From NCBI GenBank assembly GCA_037176705.1, contig CM073887.1, positions 59,295,001-59,359,000 of the forward strand: a stretch of DNA of 64,000 nucleotides. Reading direction: 5' to 3'. Below are positions 35,031 to 47,273 of the stretch, in pieces. The notes beneath the pieces were generated by a model, which was not told where the DNA came from, ran no database searches, and worked only from the letters and a program-made list of their open reading frames with translations. A program made the translations under genes and the position numbers. Position 1 is the first letter of the stretch. Each line of letters begins with the position of its first letter. The DNA comes from Molossus alvarezi (taxonomy: Eukaryota; Chordata; Mammalia; Chiroptera; Molossidae).

Positions 35031-35711
35031 GGCTCAGTCCTGGGGCTTCTGCTGAGTGCAAAACCCTCTGCTGGTGCAACAGCCGTGGCCGCCCTTGGCT
35101 GGAAGCAGTGCTCTCGGGTTAAAAGTCCCAAGCGACTCCACGACACAGAGTCTAGACAGAGGCTAAATTGGCAGCAGCCACTCACCTTGGGCTTCAGCAG
35201 AGGGAGGGCAGACTGGACTGGACTGTGTGGGGACACTCGGGTTTTGGAGGGTGCTAAGAGCTTTCACCAAGTGCAGCCATGCAGGACTGTGGTCATTGTG
35301 CTCCTTCCCAGGGCCCTGGGGAGAGGTGAGGCGGAGGCGCCACCCCTCAAAGATTCAATCCCACCGGGTGGCCATTGAAATGCTAATTGAGGCCCATTAA
35401 CAACAAGCAGCTGCCCCAACCTTGGGAAATCCTCTTACACTGAACACCAGAGGGAGTTTTTCAGGCAACTCAGAAACTAAGGGTCTTCAGGTGACCTCTA
35501 CTAATAGCCTCCAGGCAAAGAAAAAAAAGCTAGAGGATAACTACCATTCCCTGGGCTAGCAACACTAACCAGAAAGCTAAGACTTGAAGGTGGTGTTTAA
35601 AGTGGGTCCTCCCTGGCTCATTCAAGCCCAGAAGAGGGAACCACAAACAGCAGAACACCAACACCCACTGGGAAAATTTGTCAGACTCCAAAGCCCACTG
35701 TGATCGCCAAA

Positions 35712-36519
35712 ATGGTGAAAAACAGAAACAAAAGCCAAATGAAAGAACATGAGACCTCTAAGGAAGAGGAGATAAATGAGGTGCAGTTAAGCAAGTTACC
35801 AGAACTAGAATTTAGAGCCATGATGTTGAAGAGGCTCAACAGCATGTGTAAGGATATGAGCACTATGAGTAAAGACATAGAAATGTTGAAAATCAACCAG
35901 TTGGAAATTAAAAACCAACAGGATGAAATGAAGAATAACATATCAGAAATGAAAAACACATTGGAAGGTCTAAAAAGCAGAGTAGGGGAAGTGGAGGACC
36001 GGATCAGTGAATTAGAAGACAGGCTAGAAAAAAATCAACCAATCAGAAAACCAAAAGGAAAAAACAATTAAAAAACAGGAAGACAGCTTAAGAGAACTGT
36101 GGGACAACTGGAAATGGAATAATATTTGCATCATAGGAGTCCCTGAAGAAGAAGAAAAAAAGCAAGGGTTAGAGAATGTATTCAAAGAAATGATGACAGA
36201 AAACTTCCCTAATTTGGTGAAGGAAGTAGGCATTCAAGTTCAAGAAGCACAGAGAGCCCCAAGTAAGAAGAACCCAAACAGGCCCACACCAAGACACATA
36301 GTAATCAAAGTACCAAAAATTAAAGACAAAGAGAGAATCCTAAAAGCAGCAAGAGATAAGCAACAGGTTACCTACAAAGGAAACCCCATAAGGCTCTCAG
36401 CTGACTTCTCACAAGAAACACTACAGGCCAGAAGGGAATGGCATGAAGTAATCAAGGTCATGAAAAACAAGGATTTAAATCCAAGACTACACAACCCAGC
36501 AAGGCTATCATTTAAATAG
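35712..36519 (+). pseudogene. ORF1 of L1 'B'
   Basis: Begins MVKNRNKSQMKEHETSKEEE, followed by a coiled coil (heptad-like KINQLEIKNQQDEMKNNI). A frameshift at an A-run near 36030 leads to a stop at 36069-36071. The RRM and C-terminal domain continue in another frame from about 36072 to 36519 (TPRHIVIKVPKIKDKERIL and TYKGNPIRLSADFSQE). As in C, it stops early after RLSFK because one A is missing relative to the intact arrangement in element N. Confidence 0.9.
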
Positions 36520-36671
36520 AAGGTCAAATAAAGAGCTTCCCAGATTAAAAAAAAAAAAAAAAAAGACTAAAGGAATACATTAACACCAAACCATCACTGC
36601 AAGAAATGTTAAAAGGACTGCTGTAATTACCAGGAGAAATAGGAAGAAAAATAGAATCACACTAAACAAAA

Positions 36672-39600
36672 ATGGCAATAAATAAGTACATATCAATAAT
36701 CACCTTAAATGTAAATGGATTGAATGCTCCCATAAAAAGACACAGAGTAGCTGATTGGATAAGAAAGCATGACTCATCTATATGTTGTTTACAAGAGACC
36801 CACCTCACAACAAAGACTCACATAGATTGAAAGTGAAGGGATGGAAAAAAATCTTCCAAAAAAAAAACGGAAAAAAAAAAAAAAGCTGGGATAGCAATAC
36901 TCATATTTGATAAAATAGATTTCAGAATGAAGGCCATAATTAGAGACAAGGAAGGGCACTACATAATATTGAAAGGATCTATCCAACAGGAAGATATAAC
37001 CTTGATAAACATATATGCACCCAATATAGGAGCACCAAAATATATTTAAAAACTTCTGGAGGACTTCAAAGGAGAAACTGATAGCTATATAATCATAGCA
37101 GGGGACTTCAACACCCCACTGTCATCGCTGGATAGATCCTCTTGACAAAAAATTAGCAAGGAAACAGAGACTCTAAATGAAGCACTAGGCCAAATGGATT
37201 TAATAGATATCTACAGAGAACTACACCCCAAAACTACAGAATTCACATTCTTCTCAAGTGCACATAGGACATTCTCAAAGATAGACCACATATTAGGGCA
37301 CAAACTCAGTCTCTACAAGTTCAAGAAGATTAAAATTATATCAAGCATCTTCTCAGATTACAATGGCATGAAACTAGAAATCAATTGCAAGAAGAACATA
37401 CAAAGACATTTGAACACATGGAAGCTAAATAGCATGTTATTGAACAATGAATGGATCACTGAGGAGATCAAGGAAGAAATCAAAAACTTCCTGGACACCA
37501 ATGAAAATGAAGACACAATACAGAATCTATGAGATGCAGAAGTTCTGAGAGAGAAGTTCATAGCACTAGATGCCTACCTAAAAAAACAAGAAAAATCTCT
37601 AATAGATTATCTAACCTCACAACTTAAAGAACTAGAAAGCAAACAAAAAGAAAACCCCAGAGCAAGTAGAAGGAAGGAAATAGTAAAGGTCAGAGCAGAA
37701 ATAAATGACATAGAGTCCAAAAAAACAATTCAAAGAATCAATAAAACAAAGAGCTGGTTTTTTGCAAAGATAAACAGGATTGATGGACCCTTATCTAGAC
37801 TCACCAGGAAACAAAGAGACAGAACCCAAATACACAAAATCAGAAATGAAAGAGGAGAGATAACAACTGACATCACAGAAATACAAAAGATCGTTAACAA
37901 ATACTATGAACAACTATATGACAACAAATTCGACAATCTAAGCGAAATGGACAAATTTCTAGAAACACATAGTCTCCCAAAACTAGATGAGGAAGAGATA
38001 GAAAACTTGAACAGACCAATAACAACAGAAGAAATTGAAGATGTAATCAAGACTCTCCCAGCAAATAAAAGCCCAGGACTGGATGGCTTCACGGGGGAGT
38101 TTTACCAAACATTCAAAGAAGAACTAATACCCATTCCCTTAAACTATTTCAAAAAATTCAAGAAGAAGGAAGACTTCCAAACTCGTTTTATGAAGCCAGC
38201 ATAATTCTAAGTCCAAAACCAGAAAAAGACACTACAAAGAAAGAAAACTACAGGCCAATATCCCTGATGAACATAGATGCCAAAATCCTGAACAAAATAC
38301 TAGCAAATCGGATCCAGCAAGACACCGAAAAAATTATCCACCATGACCAAGTGGGATTCATTCCAGGGATGCAAGGTTGGTACAATATTTGCAAATCCAT
38401 AAATGTGATACACCACATAAATAAAACGAAAAATACAACCACATGATAATATCAATAGATGCTGAAAAAGCCTTCGACAAAATCCAGCATCCATTTCTAT
38501 TAAAAACGCTCAGCAGTGTGGGAATAGAGGGATCATATCTAGACATAATAAAGGCCATATATGAAAGACCTACAGCCAACATCATACTCAATGGGCAAAA
38601 ACTAAAAGCATTTCACTTAAGAACAGGAACAAGGCAAGGATGCCCACTTTCACCACTCTTATTCAACATAATACTGGAAGTCTTAGCCACAGCAATCAGA
38701 TAGGAAGAAAAACTAAAAGGGATCCAAATTGGAAAGGAGGAAGTGAAATTGTCATTATTTGCAGATGGCATGATACTACACATAGAAAACCCCAAAGACT
38801 CCATCAAAAGTTTACTAGACTTAATAAATGAATTTGGCAAAGTAGCAGGATACAAAATTAATGTGAAGAAATCGATGGCATTCTTATACACCAATGATGA
38901 ACTCACTGAAAGAGAAACTAAGCAAAAAAGCCCTTTACCTTTGCAGCAAAAAAATTAAGATACCTAGGACTAAACTTAACCAAAGAAATAAAGGACCTAT
39001 TTGCAGAAAACTACAGGTCATTGAAAAAAGAAATAGAGGAAGATATAAAAAAGTGGAAGCACATACCCTGTTCATGGATTGGGAGAATTAACATCATTAA
39101 AATGTCCATATTTCCCAAAGCAATCTATAGATTCAACGCAATCCCCATCAAAATACCAACGGCATACTTCACAGAATTAGAACAATTATGTCAAAAGTTC
39201 ATATGGAACCAAAAAAGGCCTCAAATAGCCACAGCAATCTTGAAAAATAAGAACAAAGTTGGAGGGATCACAATACCAGATTTCAGATTATACTACAAAG
39301 CCACTGTAATCAAAACAGCCTGGTACTGGCACAAGAACAGGCATATAGGCCAGTGGAACAGAACAGAGAACCCAGAAATGGACCCAAGGCAATATGCTCA
39401 ATTAATATTTGACAAAGGTGGCAAGAGCATACAGTGGAGTAAGGACAGCCTTTTTCATAAATGGTGCTGGGAAAATTGGACAGCTACTTGGAGAAAAATG
39501 AAACTAGACCATCAACTTACACCCTACATGAGAATAAACTCAAAATGGATAAAAGACTTAATTGTAACTCATGAATCCATAAAAATCCTAGAAGGGACTG

Positions 39601-40481
39601 TAGGAAACAAAATTTCAGACATCATACGCAGCAAAATCTTCACTGACACATCACCTAAGGCAACAGAAATAAAGGAGAAAATGAACACATGGGACTACAT
39701 CAAACTAAAAAGCTTCTGCACAGCAAAAGAAACAATCATCAAAATGGAAAGGCAACCCACTGTATGGGAGAACATCATTGCCAATGATGTATCAGATAAG
39801 GGGTTAATTTCCAATATATATAGAGTGCTCATACAACTCCACAAAAGGAAGACAAAGAACCCAATTAAAAAATGGGCAGAGGAGCTGAATAGACACCTCT
39901 CCAAACAGGACATACAAATGGCCAAGAGACATATGAAGAAATGCTCAACATCACTAATCATCAGAGAGATGCAAATTAAAACAACAATGAGGTATCACCT
40001 CACACCTGTCAGAATGGCCGCCATCAACAAATCATCAAACAACAAATGTTAGCGAGGGTGTGGAGAAAAGGGGACTCTAATACACTGCTGGTGGGAATGC
40101 AGACTGGTGCAGCCGCTATGGAAAACAATATGGTGCTACCTCAAAAAATTAAAAATTGAACTTCCATTTGACCTAGTGATCCTACTTCTTATACCCTAAG
40201 AAGCCTGAAACACCAATCAGGAAGAATATATGTACCCCCATGTTCATAGCAGCACTATTTACAATAGCTAAGATCTGGAAACAGCCCAAGTGTCCACAGT
40301 AGACGAATGGATAAAAAAGCTGTGGTACATATACACAATGGAGTACTATGCAGCAGTAAGAAAGAAAGATCTCTTATCCTTTGAGACGACATGGAGGGAC
40401 CTGGAAAGTATTATCCTACGTGAAAGAAGCCAAGCAGAAAAAGACAAATACCACATGATCTCACTTATATACAGAATATAA
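36672..40481 (+). pseudogene. ORF2 of L1 'B' (EN-RT)
   Basis: Start [20 protein letters not shown]. The endonuclease has QETHL, but the catalytic SDH is SDY (Tyr codon at 37359-37361). The RT box is FADG instead of FADD (Gly codon 38767-38769), which would abolish polymerase activity. Frameshifts and stops occur near 36820, 37050, 37145, 37530, 38130, 38430 and 38700. A 343-codon open stretch (39021-40052) covers the C-terminal domain and stops at NNKC, one codon before the usual W, by TGG to TAG. Not functional. Confidence 0.92.
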
Positions 40482-40741
40482 TGAACATAACAGTCTGAGG
40501 AATACAGTAGACCCAGACACATGGAAGTAAGGCACCGACTGACATCCCTCAGAAGAGGGGATAGGGGGTGGGGGGTGGGAAGAGATAAACCACAGAACTT
40601 ATATGCATGTATGCATGACCAATGGACATGGACAACTAAGCCGGGGAAAGGGTGGAGGGGGGGTGGGGTGGGGGTGCCAATGGGGTAAAAAGGTGAAATA
40701 TCTGTAACAAAAAAAAAAAAAAAAATACATAAAACAAACAA

Positions 40742-41216
40742 ACAAAAAAAAGGGCAGAGGCACTAAATAGACACCTCTCCAAACAGGACATGCAAATGGC
40801 TAAGAAACATATGAAGAAATGCGCATCATCACTAATCATCAGAGAGATGCAAATGAAAACAATAATGAGGTATCACCTCACACCTGTCTGAATGGCCGCC
40901 ATCAACAAATCATCAAACAACAAGTGTTGGCGAGGGTGTGGAGAAAAGGAGACTAGTACACTGCTGGTGGGAATGCAGACTGGTCCAGCCACCATGGAAA
41001 ACAATATGGTGTTAGCTCAAAAAATTAAAAATTGAACTTCCATTTGACCCAGTGATCCTACTTCTAGGAATATACCCTAAGAAGCCTAGAACAGCAATCA
41101 GAAAGAATATATGTACCCCCATGTTTGTAGCAGCACTATTTACAATAGCTAAGATCTGGAAACAGCCCAAGTGTCCATCAGTAGACGAATGGATAAAAAA
41201 GCTTGGGTAGAGATTG
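40742..41216 (+). mobile_element. L1 ORF2 fragment 'D' between 'B' and 'C'
   Basis: Starts abruptly after the A/C-rich run at 40726-40755 with GGGCAGAGGCACTAAATAG and ends at GATAAAAAAGCTTGGGTAG, without ORF2 end, 3'UTR or poly(A). It shares variants with the minus-strand segment at 16750-16990 (CATTTGCAT, GATGATGAG), so it is not simply a duplicate of the same region in B or C. Confidence 0.85.
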
Positions 41217-42036
41217 AAAAAATGGCGGCGGGGTGAACGGAAGCTACACAGATCGTCTCCCAGAACCAAACTGGAATTACAACTATAACTCAGACAAATT
41301 GATGGGGAAAAGCAACAGAAAAGCAGCTTGTGAGGACCGTACAATGAGGGACACTGACTCGATCCTGGTAGGCTTGCGAAGGCACGAGACAGGGGCTAAG
41401 AGCCCACGGTTGGCAGCTTGGCAGCTCTGCCTTAGCTGGGAGGAGCGCCCTCGGGTTACACTCCCAGGCAGCTCCACAGCGCAGAGCTGGGACAGAGGCT
41501 AAAACAGACACAGGCACTCACCTTGGGATTCGGCAGAGGGAGGGCAGACTGGATTGGAACTGTGTGGGGACACTCGGGATTTGGAGGGCACCCAGAGCGT
41601 TTGCTGAGTGCAGCCTCGCAGGACGGTGGCCACATTGCTCCTTCCCAGGGCTCTGAGGAGAGGCAGCAGCCCCTCCCTCGGAGATCCAACCCCACCCTGT
41701 GGGCCATTGAAGTGCTAATTGAGGCTCACTAACAACCATCATCTGCCCTACCCTCATGAAAGCCCTTGTGCTGAGCACCTGAGGGAGATTTTCAATCAAC
41801 TGACAACCCAAAACTCATCAAGTAACCTCCACTGCTAGCCTCCAGGCAAAAAGCTAGAGGATAACAGTACCTTTCCTGGGCTGGCAACTTTAACCAGGAA
41901 AGAAAGACTTGACAGTGGTGTTTAACGTGGGTCCTCCCTCGCTCATGTAAACATAGGAGAGGGAGCCACAAACAACAGAACACCAACACCCACAGGGAAA
42001 ACCTGACAGGCTCCAAAGCCCACGGTGATAGCCAAA

Positions 42037-42822
42037 ATGGTGAAACACAGAAACAGAAGCCAAATGAAAGAGCAAGAGACCTCCACTGAAGATGAGATCA
42101 ATGTGGAGCAATTAGGCATGTTAACAGAGCTAGAATTCAGAGCCATGATCTTGAGGAAGCTGAACAGCATGAGTAAGGACATTGAGACACAGAAAATGAG
42201 CCAACTGGAAATTAAAAACCATCAAGAAGAGATAAAAAATGACATATCAGAAATGAAAAACACATTGGAAGGTTTAAAAAGCAGAGTAGAGGAAGCTGAG
42301 GACCAGATCAGTGAATTAGAAGACAGGGTAGAAAAAATCAACCAATCAGAAAAACAAAAGGAAAAAACTATTAAAAAACAGGAAGACAGCATGAGAGAAC
42401 TGTGGGACAACTGGAAACGGAATAATATTCGCATCATAGGAGTCCCCAAAGAAGAAGAAAACGGGCAAGGGATAGAGAATATATTCAAAAAAATAGTGAC
42501 AGAAAACTTCCCTAATTTGGTGAAGGAAGAAGGCATTCAAGTTCAAGAAGCACAGAGAGTTTCAAGTAAGAAGAACCCAAGCAGGCCCACACCAAGACAC
42601 ATAGTAATTAAAATGCCACAAATTAAAGACAAAGAGAGAATCCTAAAAGCAGCAAGAGATAAGCAACAGGTTACCTACAAAGGAAACCCCATAAGGCTCT
42701 CAGCTGACTTCTCACAAGAAACACTACAGACCAGAAGGGAATGGCATGAAGTAATCAAAGTCATGAAAAACAAGAATCTGAATCCAAGACTACTCTACCC
42801 AACAAGGCTATCATTCAAATAG
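42037..42822 (+). pseudogene. ORF1 of L1 'C', open for 261 codons
   Basis: The ORF1 protein trimerises by a coiled coil and coats L1 RNA. Here residues ~1-50 are the N-terminal region, ~50-110 a coiled coil (SKDIETQKMSQLEIKNHQEE), ~120-200 the RRM (NNIRIIGVPKEEE at about 132-144), and the rest the C-terminal domain (TPRHIVIKMPQIKDKERIL, TYKGNPIRLSADFSQE). The frame is open from ATG at 42037 but ends at RLSFK because one A is missing at about 42818. In element N the frame goes on (RLSFKIEGQIKSFPDKNR), so about 35 C-terminal residues are lost here. I call it a pseudogene, though it is the most intact ORF1 in the window. Confidence 0.88.
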
Positions 42823-42962
42823 AAGGTCAAATAAAGAGCTTCCCAGACAAAAAGAGGCTAAGGGAATACATTAGCACCAAACCAACACTGCAAGAAATGT
42901 TAAAAGGACTGCTGTAATTAGCAGTAGAAATGGGAAGAAAAATAGAACCACACTAAACAAAA

Positions 42963-45900
42963 ATGGCAATAAATAAGTACATATCAATAATCACCTTAAA
43001 TGTAAATGGATTGAATGCTCCCATAAAAAGACACAGAGTAGCTGATTGGATAAGAAAGCATGACTCATCTATATGTTCTTTACAAGAGACCCACCTCACA
43101 ACAAAAGACTCACATAGGTTGAAAGTGAAGGGATGGAAAAAAATTTTCCAAGCAAATGGAAAGCAAAAAAAAGCTGGGGTAGCAATTCTCATATCTGATA
43201 AAATAGATTTCAAAATGAAGACCATAACTAGAGACAAAGATGGCCACTACATAATATTGAAAGGATCTATCCAACAGGAAGATATAACCTTGATAAACAT
43301 ATATGCACCCAATGTAGGAGCACGAAAATATATTAAAAATCTTCTGGAGGACTTCCAAGGAGAACTCGACAACAATACAATCATAGCAGGGGACTTCAAC
43401 ACCCCGTTGACAGCACTGGATAGATCCCCTAGGCAAAAAATTAGCAAGGAAACAGAGACTCTAAATGAAGCACTAGACCAAATGGATTTAATAGATATCT
43501 ACAGAGAATTACACCCCAAAACTACAGAATACACATTCTTCTCAAGTGCACATGGGACATTCTCAAAGACAGACCACATGATAGGACACAAACTAAATCT
43601 CTACAAGTTCAAGAAGATTGAAATCATATCAAGCATCTTCTCAGATTACAATGGCATGAAACTAGAAATCAATTGCAACAAGAACATGCAAAGACATTTC
43701 AACACATGGAAGCTAAATAGCATGTTATTAAACGATGAATGGGTCACCGAGGAGATCAAGGAAGAAATTAAAAACTTATTGGAAACCAATGAAAATGAAC
43801 ACACAACAACACAAAATATATGGGATGCAGCGAAAGCAGTTCTGAGGGAAGTTCATAGCACTACAGGCCTACCTCCAAAAAAAAGAAAAATTTCTAATTG
43901 ACCGTCTAACCTCACAACTTAAAGAATTAGAAAGCAAACAAAAAGAAAACCCCAGATCAAGTAGAAGGAATGAAATAGTAAAGATCAGAGCAGAAATAAA
44001 TGACATAGAGAGCAAAAAATCAATTCAAAGGATCAATGAAACAAAGAGCTGGATTTTTGAAAAGATAAACAAGATTGATGGACCCTTAGCTAGACTCACC
44101 AAGAAACAAAGAGAGAGAACCCAAATACACAAAATCAGAAATGAAGGAGGAGAAGTAACAACCAACACCACGGAAATACAAAAGATCGTTAACAACTACT
44201 ATGAACAACTATATGGCAACAAATCTGAAAATCTAAGCGAAATGGACACATTTCTATAAACACACAGACTCCCAAAACTGGACCCGGAAGAGATAGAAAA
44301 CTTGAACAGACCAATAACAACTAAGGAAATTGAACAGGTAGTCAAGACTCTCCCAGCAAACAAAAGCCCTGGCCCAGATGGCTTCACGGGGGAGTTTTAC
44401 CGAACATTCAAAAAAGAACTAACACCCATTCTCCAGAAACTATTTTAAAAAATTTAAGAAGAAGGAAGACTTCCAAACACTTTCTATGAGGCCAGCATAA
44501 TTCTAATTCCAATACCAGAAAAAGACACTACGAAGAAAGAAAACTACAGGCCAATATCCCTGATGAACATAGACGCCAAAATCCTGAACAAAATATTAGC
44601 AAATCGGATCCAGAAATACATCAAAAAAATTATTCACCATGACCAAGTGGGATTCATTCCAGGGATGCAAGGCTGGTACAATATTCACATATCAATAAAT
44701 GTGATACACCACATAAACAAAATGAAGAATAAAAACCACATGATCATATCAATAGATGCTGAAAAAGCCTTCGACAAAATCCAGCATCCATTTCTGATAA
44801 AAACGCTCAGCAATGTGGGAATAGAGGGATCATATCTCGACATAATAAAGGCCATATATGAAAGACCTACAGCCAACATCATACTCAATGGACAGAAACT
44901 AAAAACATTTCCATTAAGAACAGGAACAAGAAGGGATGTTCACTTTCGCCACTCTTATTTAACATTGTACTGGAAATCTTAGCAACAGCAATCAGATATG
45001 AAGAAAAAATAAAAGGGATCCAAATTAGAAAGGAGGAAGTGAAACTGTCATTATTTGCAGATGACATGATATTATACATAGAAAACCCTAAAGACTCCAT
45101 CAAAAATCTACTAGACTTAATAAAGGAATTTGGCAACATAGCAGGATACAAAATTAACGTCAAGAAATCGACAGCATTCTTGTACACTAATGATGAACTC
45201 ACAGAAAGAGAAACTGAAAAAACAATCCCATTTACCATCGCGCCAAAAAAATTAAGATACCTAAGAATAAACTTAACCAAAGAAGTAAAGGACCTATTTG
45301 CAGAAAACTACAGGTCATTGAAAAAAGAAATAGAGGAAGATACAAAAAAGTGGAAGCACATACCCTGTTCATGGATTGGAAGAATTAACATCATTAAAAT
45401 GTCCATACTACCCAAAGCAATCTGTAGATTCAATGCAATCCCCATCAAAATACCAACGACATATTTCATAGAACTAGAACAAATACTTCAAAAGTTCATA
45501 TGGAACCAAAAAAGACCCTGAATAGCCACAGCAATCTTGAAAAAGAGGAACAAAGTAGGTGGGATCACAATACCAGATTTCAGGATATACTACAAAGCGA
45601 CTGTAACCAAAACAGCATGGTACTGGCACAAGAACAGGCATATAGACCAGTGGAACAGAACTGAAAACCCAGAAATGGACCCAAAGCAATATGCTCAATT
45701 AATATTTGACAAAGGTGGCAAGAGCATACAGTGGAGTAAAGACAGCCTCTTTAATAAATGGTGTTGGGAAAATTGGACAGCTACATGCAAAAAAAAAGAA
45801 ACTAGACCATCAACTTACACCATACACAAAAATAAACTCAAAATGGATAAAAGACTTAAATGTGACCCGTGAATACATAAAAATTCTAGAAAAAAATGTA

Positions 45901-46780
45901 GGCAACAAAATTTCGGACATCATACGGAGCAGAATTTTCACTGATACATCACCTAAGGCAATAGAAACAAAGGAGAAAATGAACACATGGGACTACATCA
46001 AACTAAAAAGCTTCTACACAGCAAAAGAAACAATCATCAAAATGGAAAGGCAACCCACTGTATGGGAGAACATCATTGCCAATGATGTATCAGATAAGGG
46101 GTTAATTTCCAATATATATAGAGTGCTCATACAACTCCACAAAAGGAAGACAAAGAACCCAATTAAAAAATGGGCAGAAGAGCTGAATAGACACCTCTCA
46201 AAAGAAGACATACAAATGGCCAAGAGACATATGAAGAAATGCTCAACATCACTAATCATCAGAGAGATGCAAATTAAAACAACAATGAGGTATCACCTCA
46301 CACCTGTCAGAATGGCCGCCATCAACAAATCATCAAACAACATGTGTTGGCAAGGGTGTGGAGAAAAGGAGACTCTAATACACTGCTGGTGGGAATGCAG
46401 ACTGGTGCAGCCGCTGTGGAAAACAATATGGTGTTACCTCAAAAAATTAAAAATTGAACTTCCATTTGACCCAGTGATCCTACTTCTTATACCCTAAGAA
46501 GCCTGAAACACCAATCAGGAAGAATATATGTACCCCCATGTTCATAGTAGCACTATTTACAATAGCTAAGATCTGGAAACAGCCCAAGTGTCCATCAGTA
46601 GATGAATGGATAAAAAAACTGTGGTACATATACACAATGGAGTACTACGCAGCTGTAAGAAAGAAAGATCTCTTATCCTTTGAGACTACATGGAGGGACC
46701 TGGAAAGTATCATCCTAAGTGAAACAAGCCAAACAGAGAAAGACAAGTTTCATATGATCTCACTTTTTTGTGGAATATAA
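42963..46780 (+). pseudogene. ORF2 of L1 'C' (EN-RT)
   Basis: The endonuclease domain is open for 312 codons (42963-43901): [36 protein letters not shown] and TDHMIGHK are present, but the catalytic SDH reads SDY (Tyr codon 43647-43649). A two-base deletion near 43851 ends this stretch. Later lesions include stops at about 44258 and 44447, a deletion near 44930, and a TGA at about 45519. The RT box [15 protein letters not shown] (45054-45065 for FADD) is intact. C-terminal pieces run to MISLFCGI at 46780. Not functional as a whole. Confidence 0.93.
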
Positions 46781-47059
46781 TGAACATAACAGTGTCAGGA
46801 AGGGGGTAGTCCCAGAGATGCGGAAGTTGGATACAGACTGACAATCCCCTAAATAGGGCGGTGGTGGGGAAGAGATGAACCACAGAACTTATATGCATGT
46901 ATGCATGAACAGTGGACATAGACAACAAACTGGGAAAGGGCAGGGAGTTGGGGGGGGGGAATCAGTGGGGGAAAAGGGAGAAACATCTGTAACAAAAATT
47001 AATTAATAAAAAAATAAATAAATAAAATAGATAATTGAAAAAAAAACACTAGCAAATTG

Positions 47060-47260
47060 GATCCAGCAATACATAAAAAAATTATTCAACATGACCAAGT
47101 GGGATTCATTCCAGGGATGCAAGGATGCTATAATATTCACAAATCAATAAATGTGATACACCACATAAATAAAAGATAAAAACCATATGATTATATCAAT
47201 AGATACTGAAAAAGCATTTGACAAAATCCAGCACCCATTTCTGATTAAGACGCTCAGCAA
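47060..47260 (+). mobile_element. L1 'A', inverted 5' segment (remainder)
   Basis: Continues ORF2 exactly where 34213 broke off (GATCCAGCAATACAT, then GGATTCATTCCAGGGATGC) and ends at GACGCTCAGCAA, which is the L1 point where the minus-strand segment begins (33741-33750). This confirms A as one element with a 5' inversion. Confidence 0.92.
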
Positions 47261-47273
47261 TGTGACCTTAATC

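Larger units (their letters stand above)
34214..40725 (+). mobile_element. L1 'B', full length
   Basis: 5' end AAAAAATGGCAGCGGAGT directly after ACTAGCAAATTG (34202-34213). 5'UTR 34214-35711 with tandem units, ORF1 35712-36535, ORF2 36672-40481, G-rich 3'UTR 40482-40705 and a poly(A) to 40725. The matching TSD is not after its poly(A) but at 47048-47059, beyond D and C. Both ORFs are damaged. Confidence 0.93.
41217..47046 (+). mobile_element. L1 'C', full length
   Basis: 5' end AAAAAATGGCGGCGGGGTGA, 5'UTR to 42036 without obvious tandem monomers, ORF1 42037-42822, ORF2 42963-46780, 3'UTR 46781-46985 with a run of nine or more G at about 46949, and an A-rich tail to 47046. It is followed by ACTAGCAAATTG (47048-47059), which pairs with the copy before B. 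TAGAGATTGAAAAAA before and TAGATAATTGAAAAAA after it could be an imperfect TSD of its own. The least degraded L1 in the window. Confidence 0.93.

Noticed and set aside
39021..40052. A 343-codon open frame as a separate gene
   Set aside because: It is the C-terminal domain of ORF2 of L1 B, whose RT box is FADG and whose upstream frame is broken.
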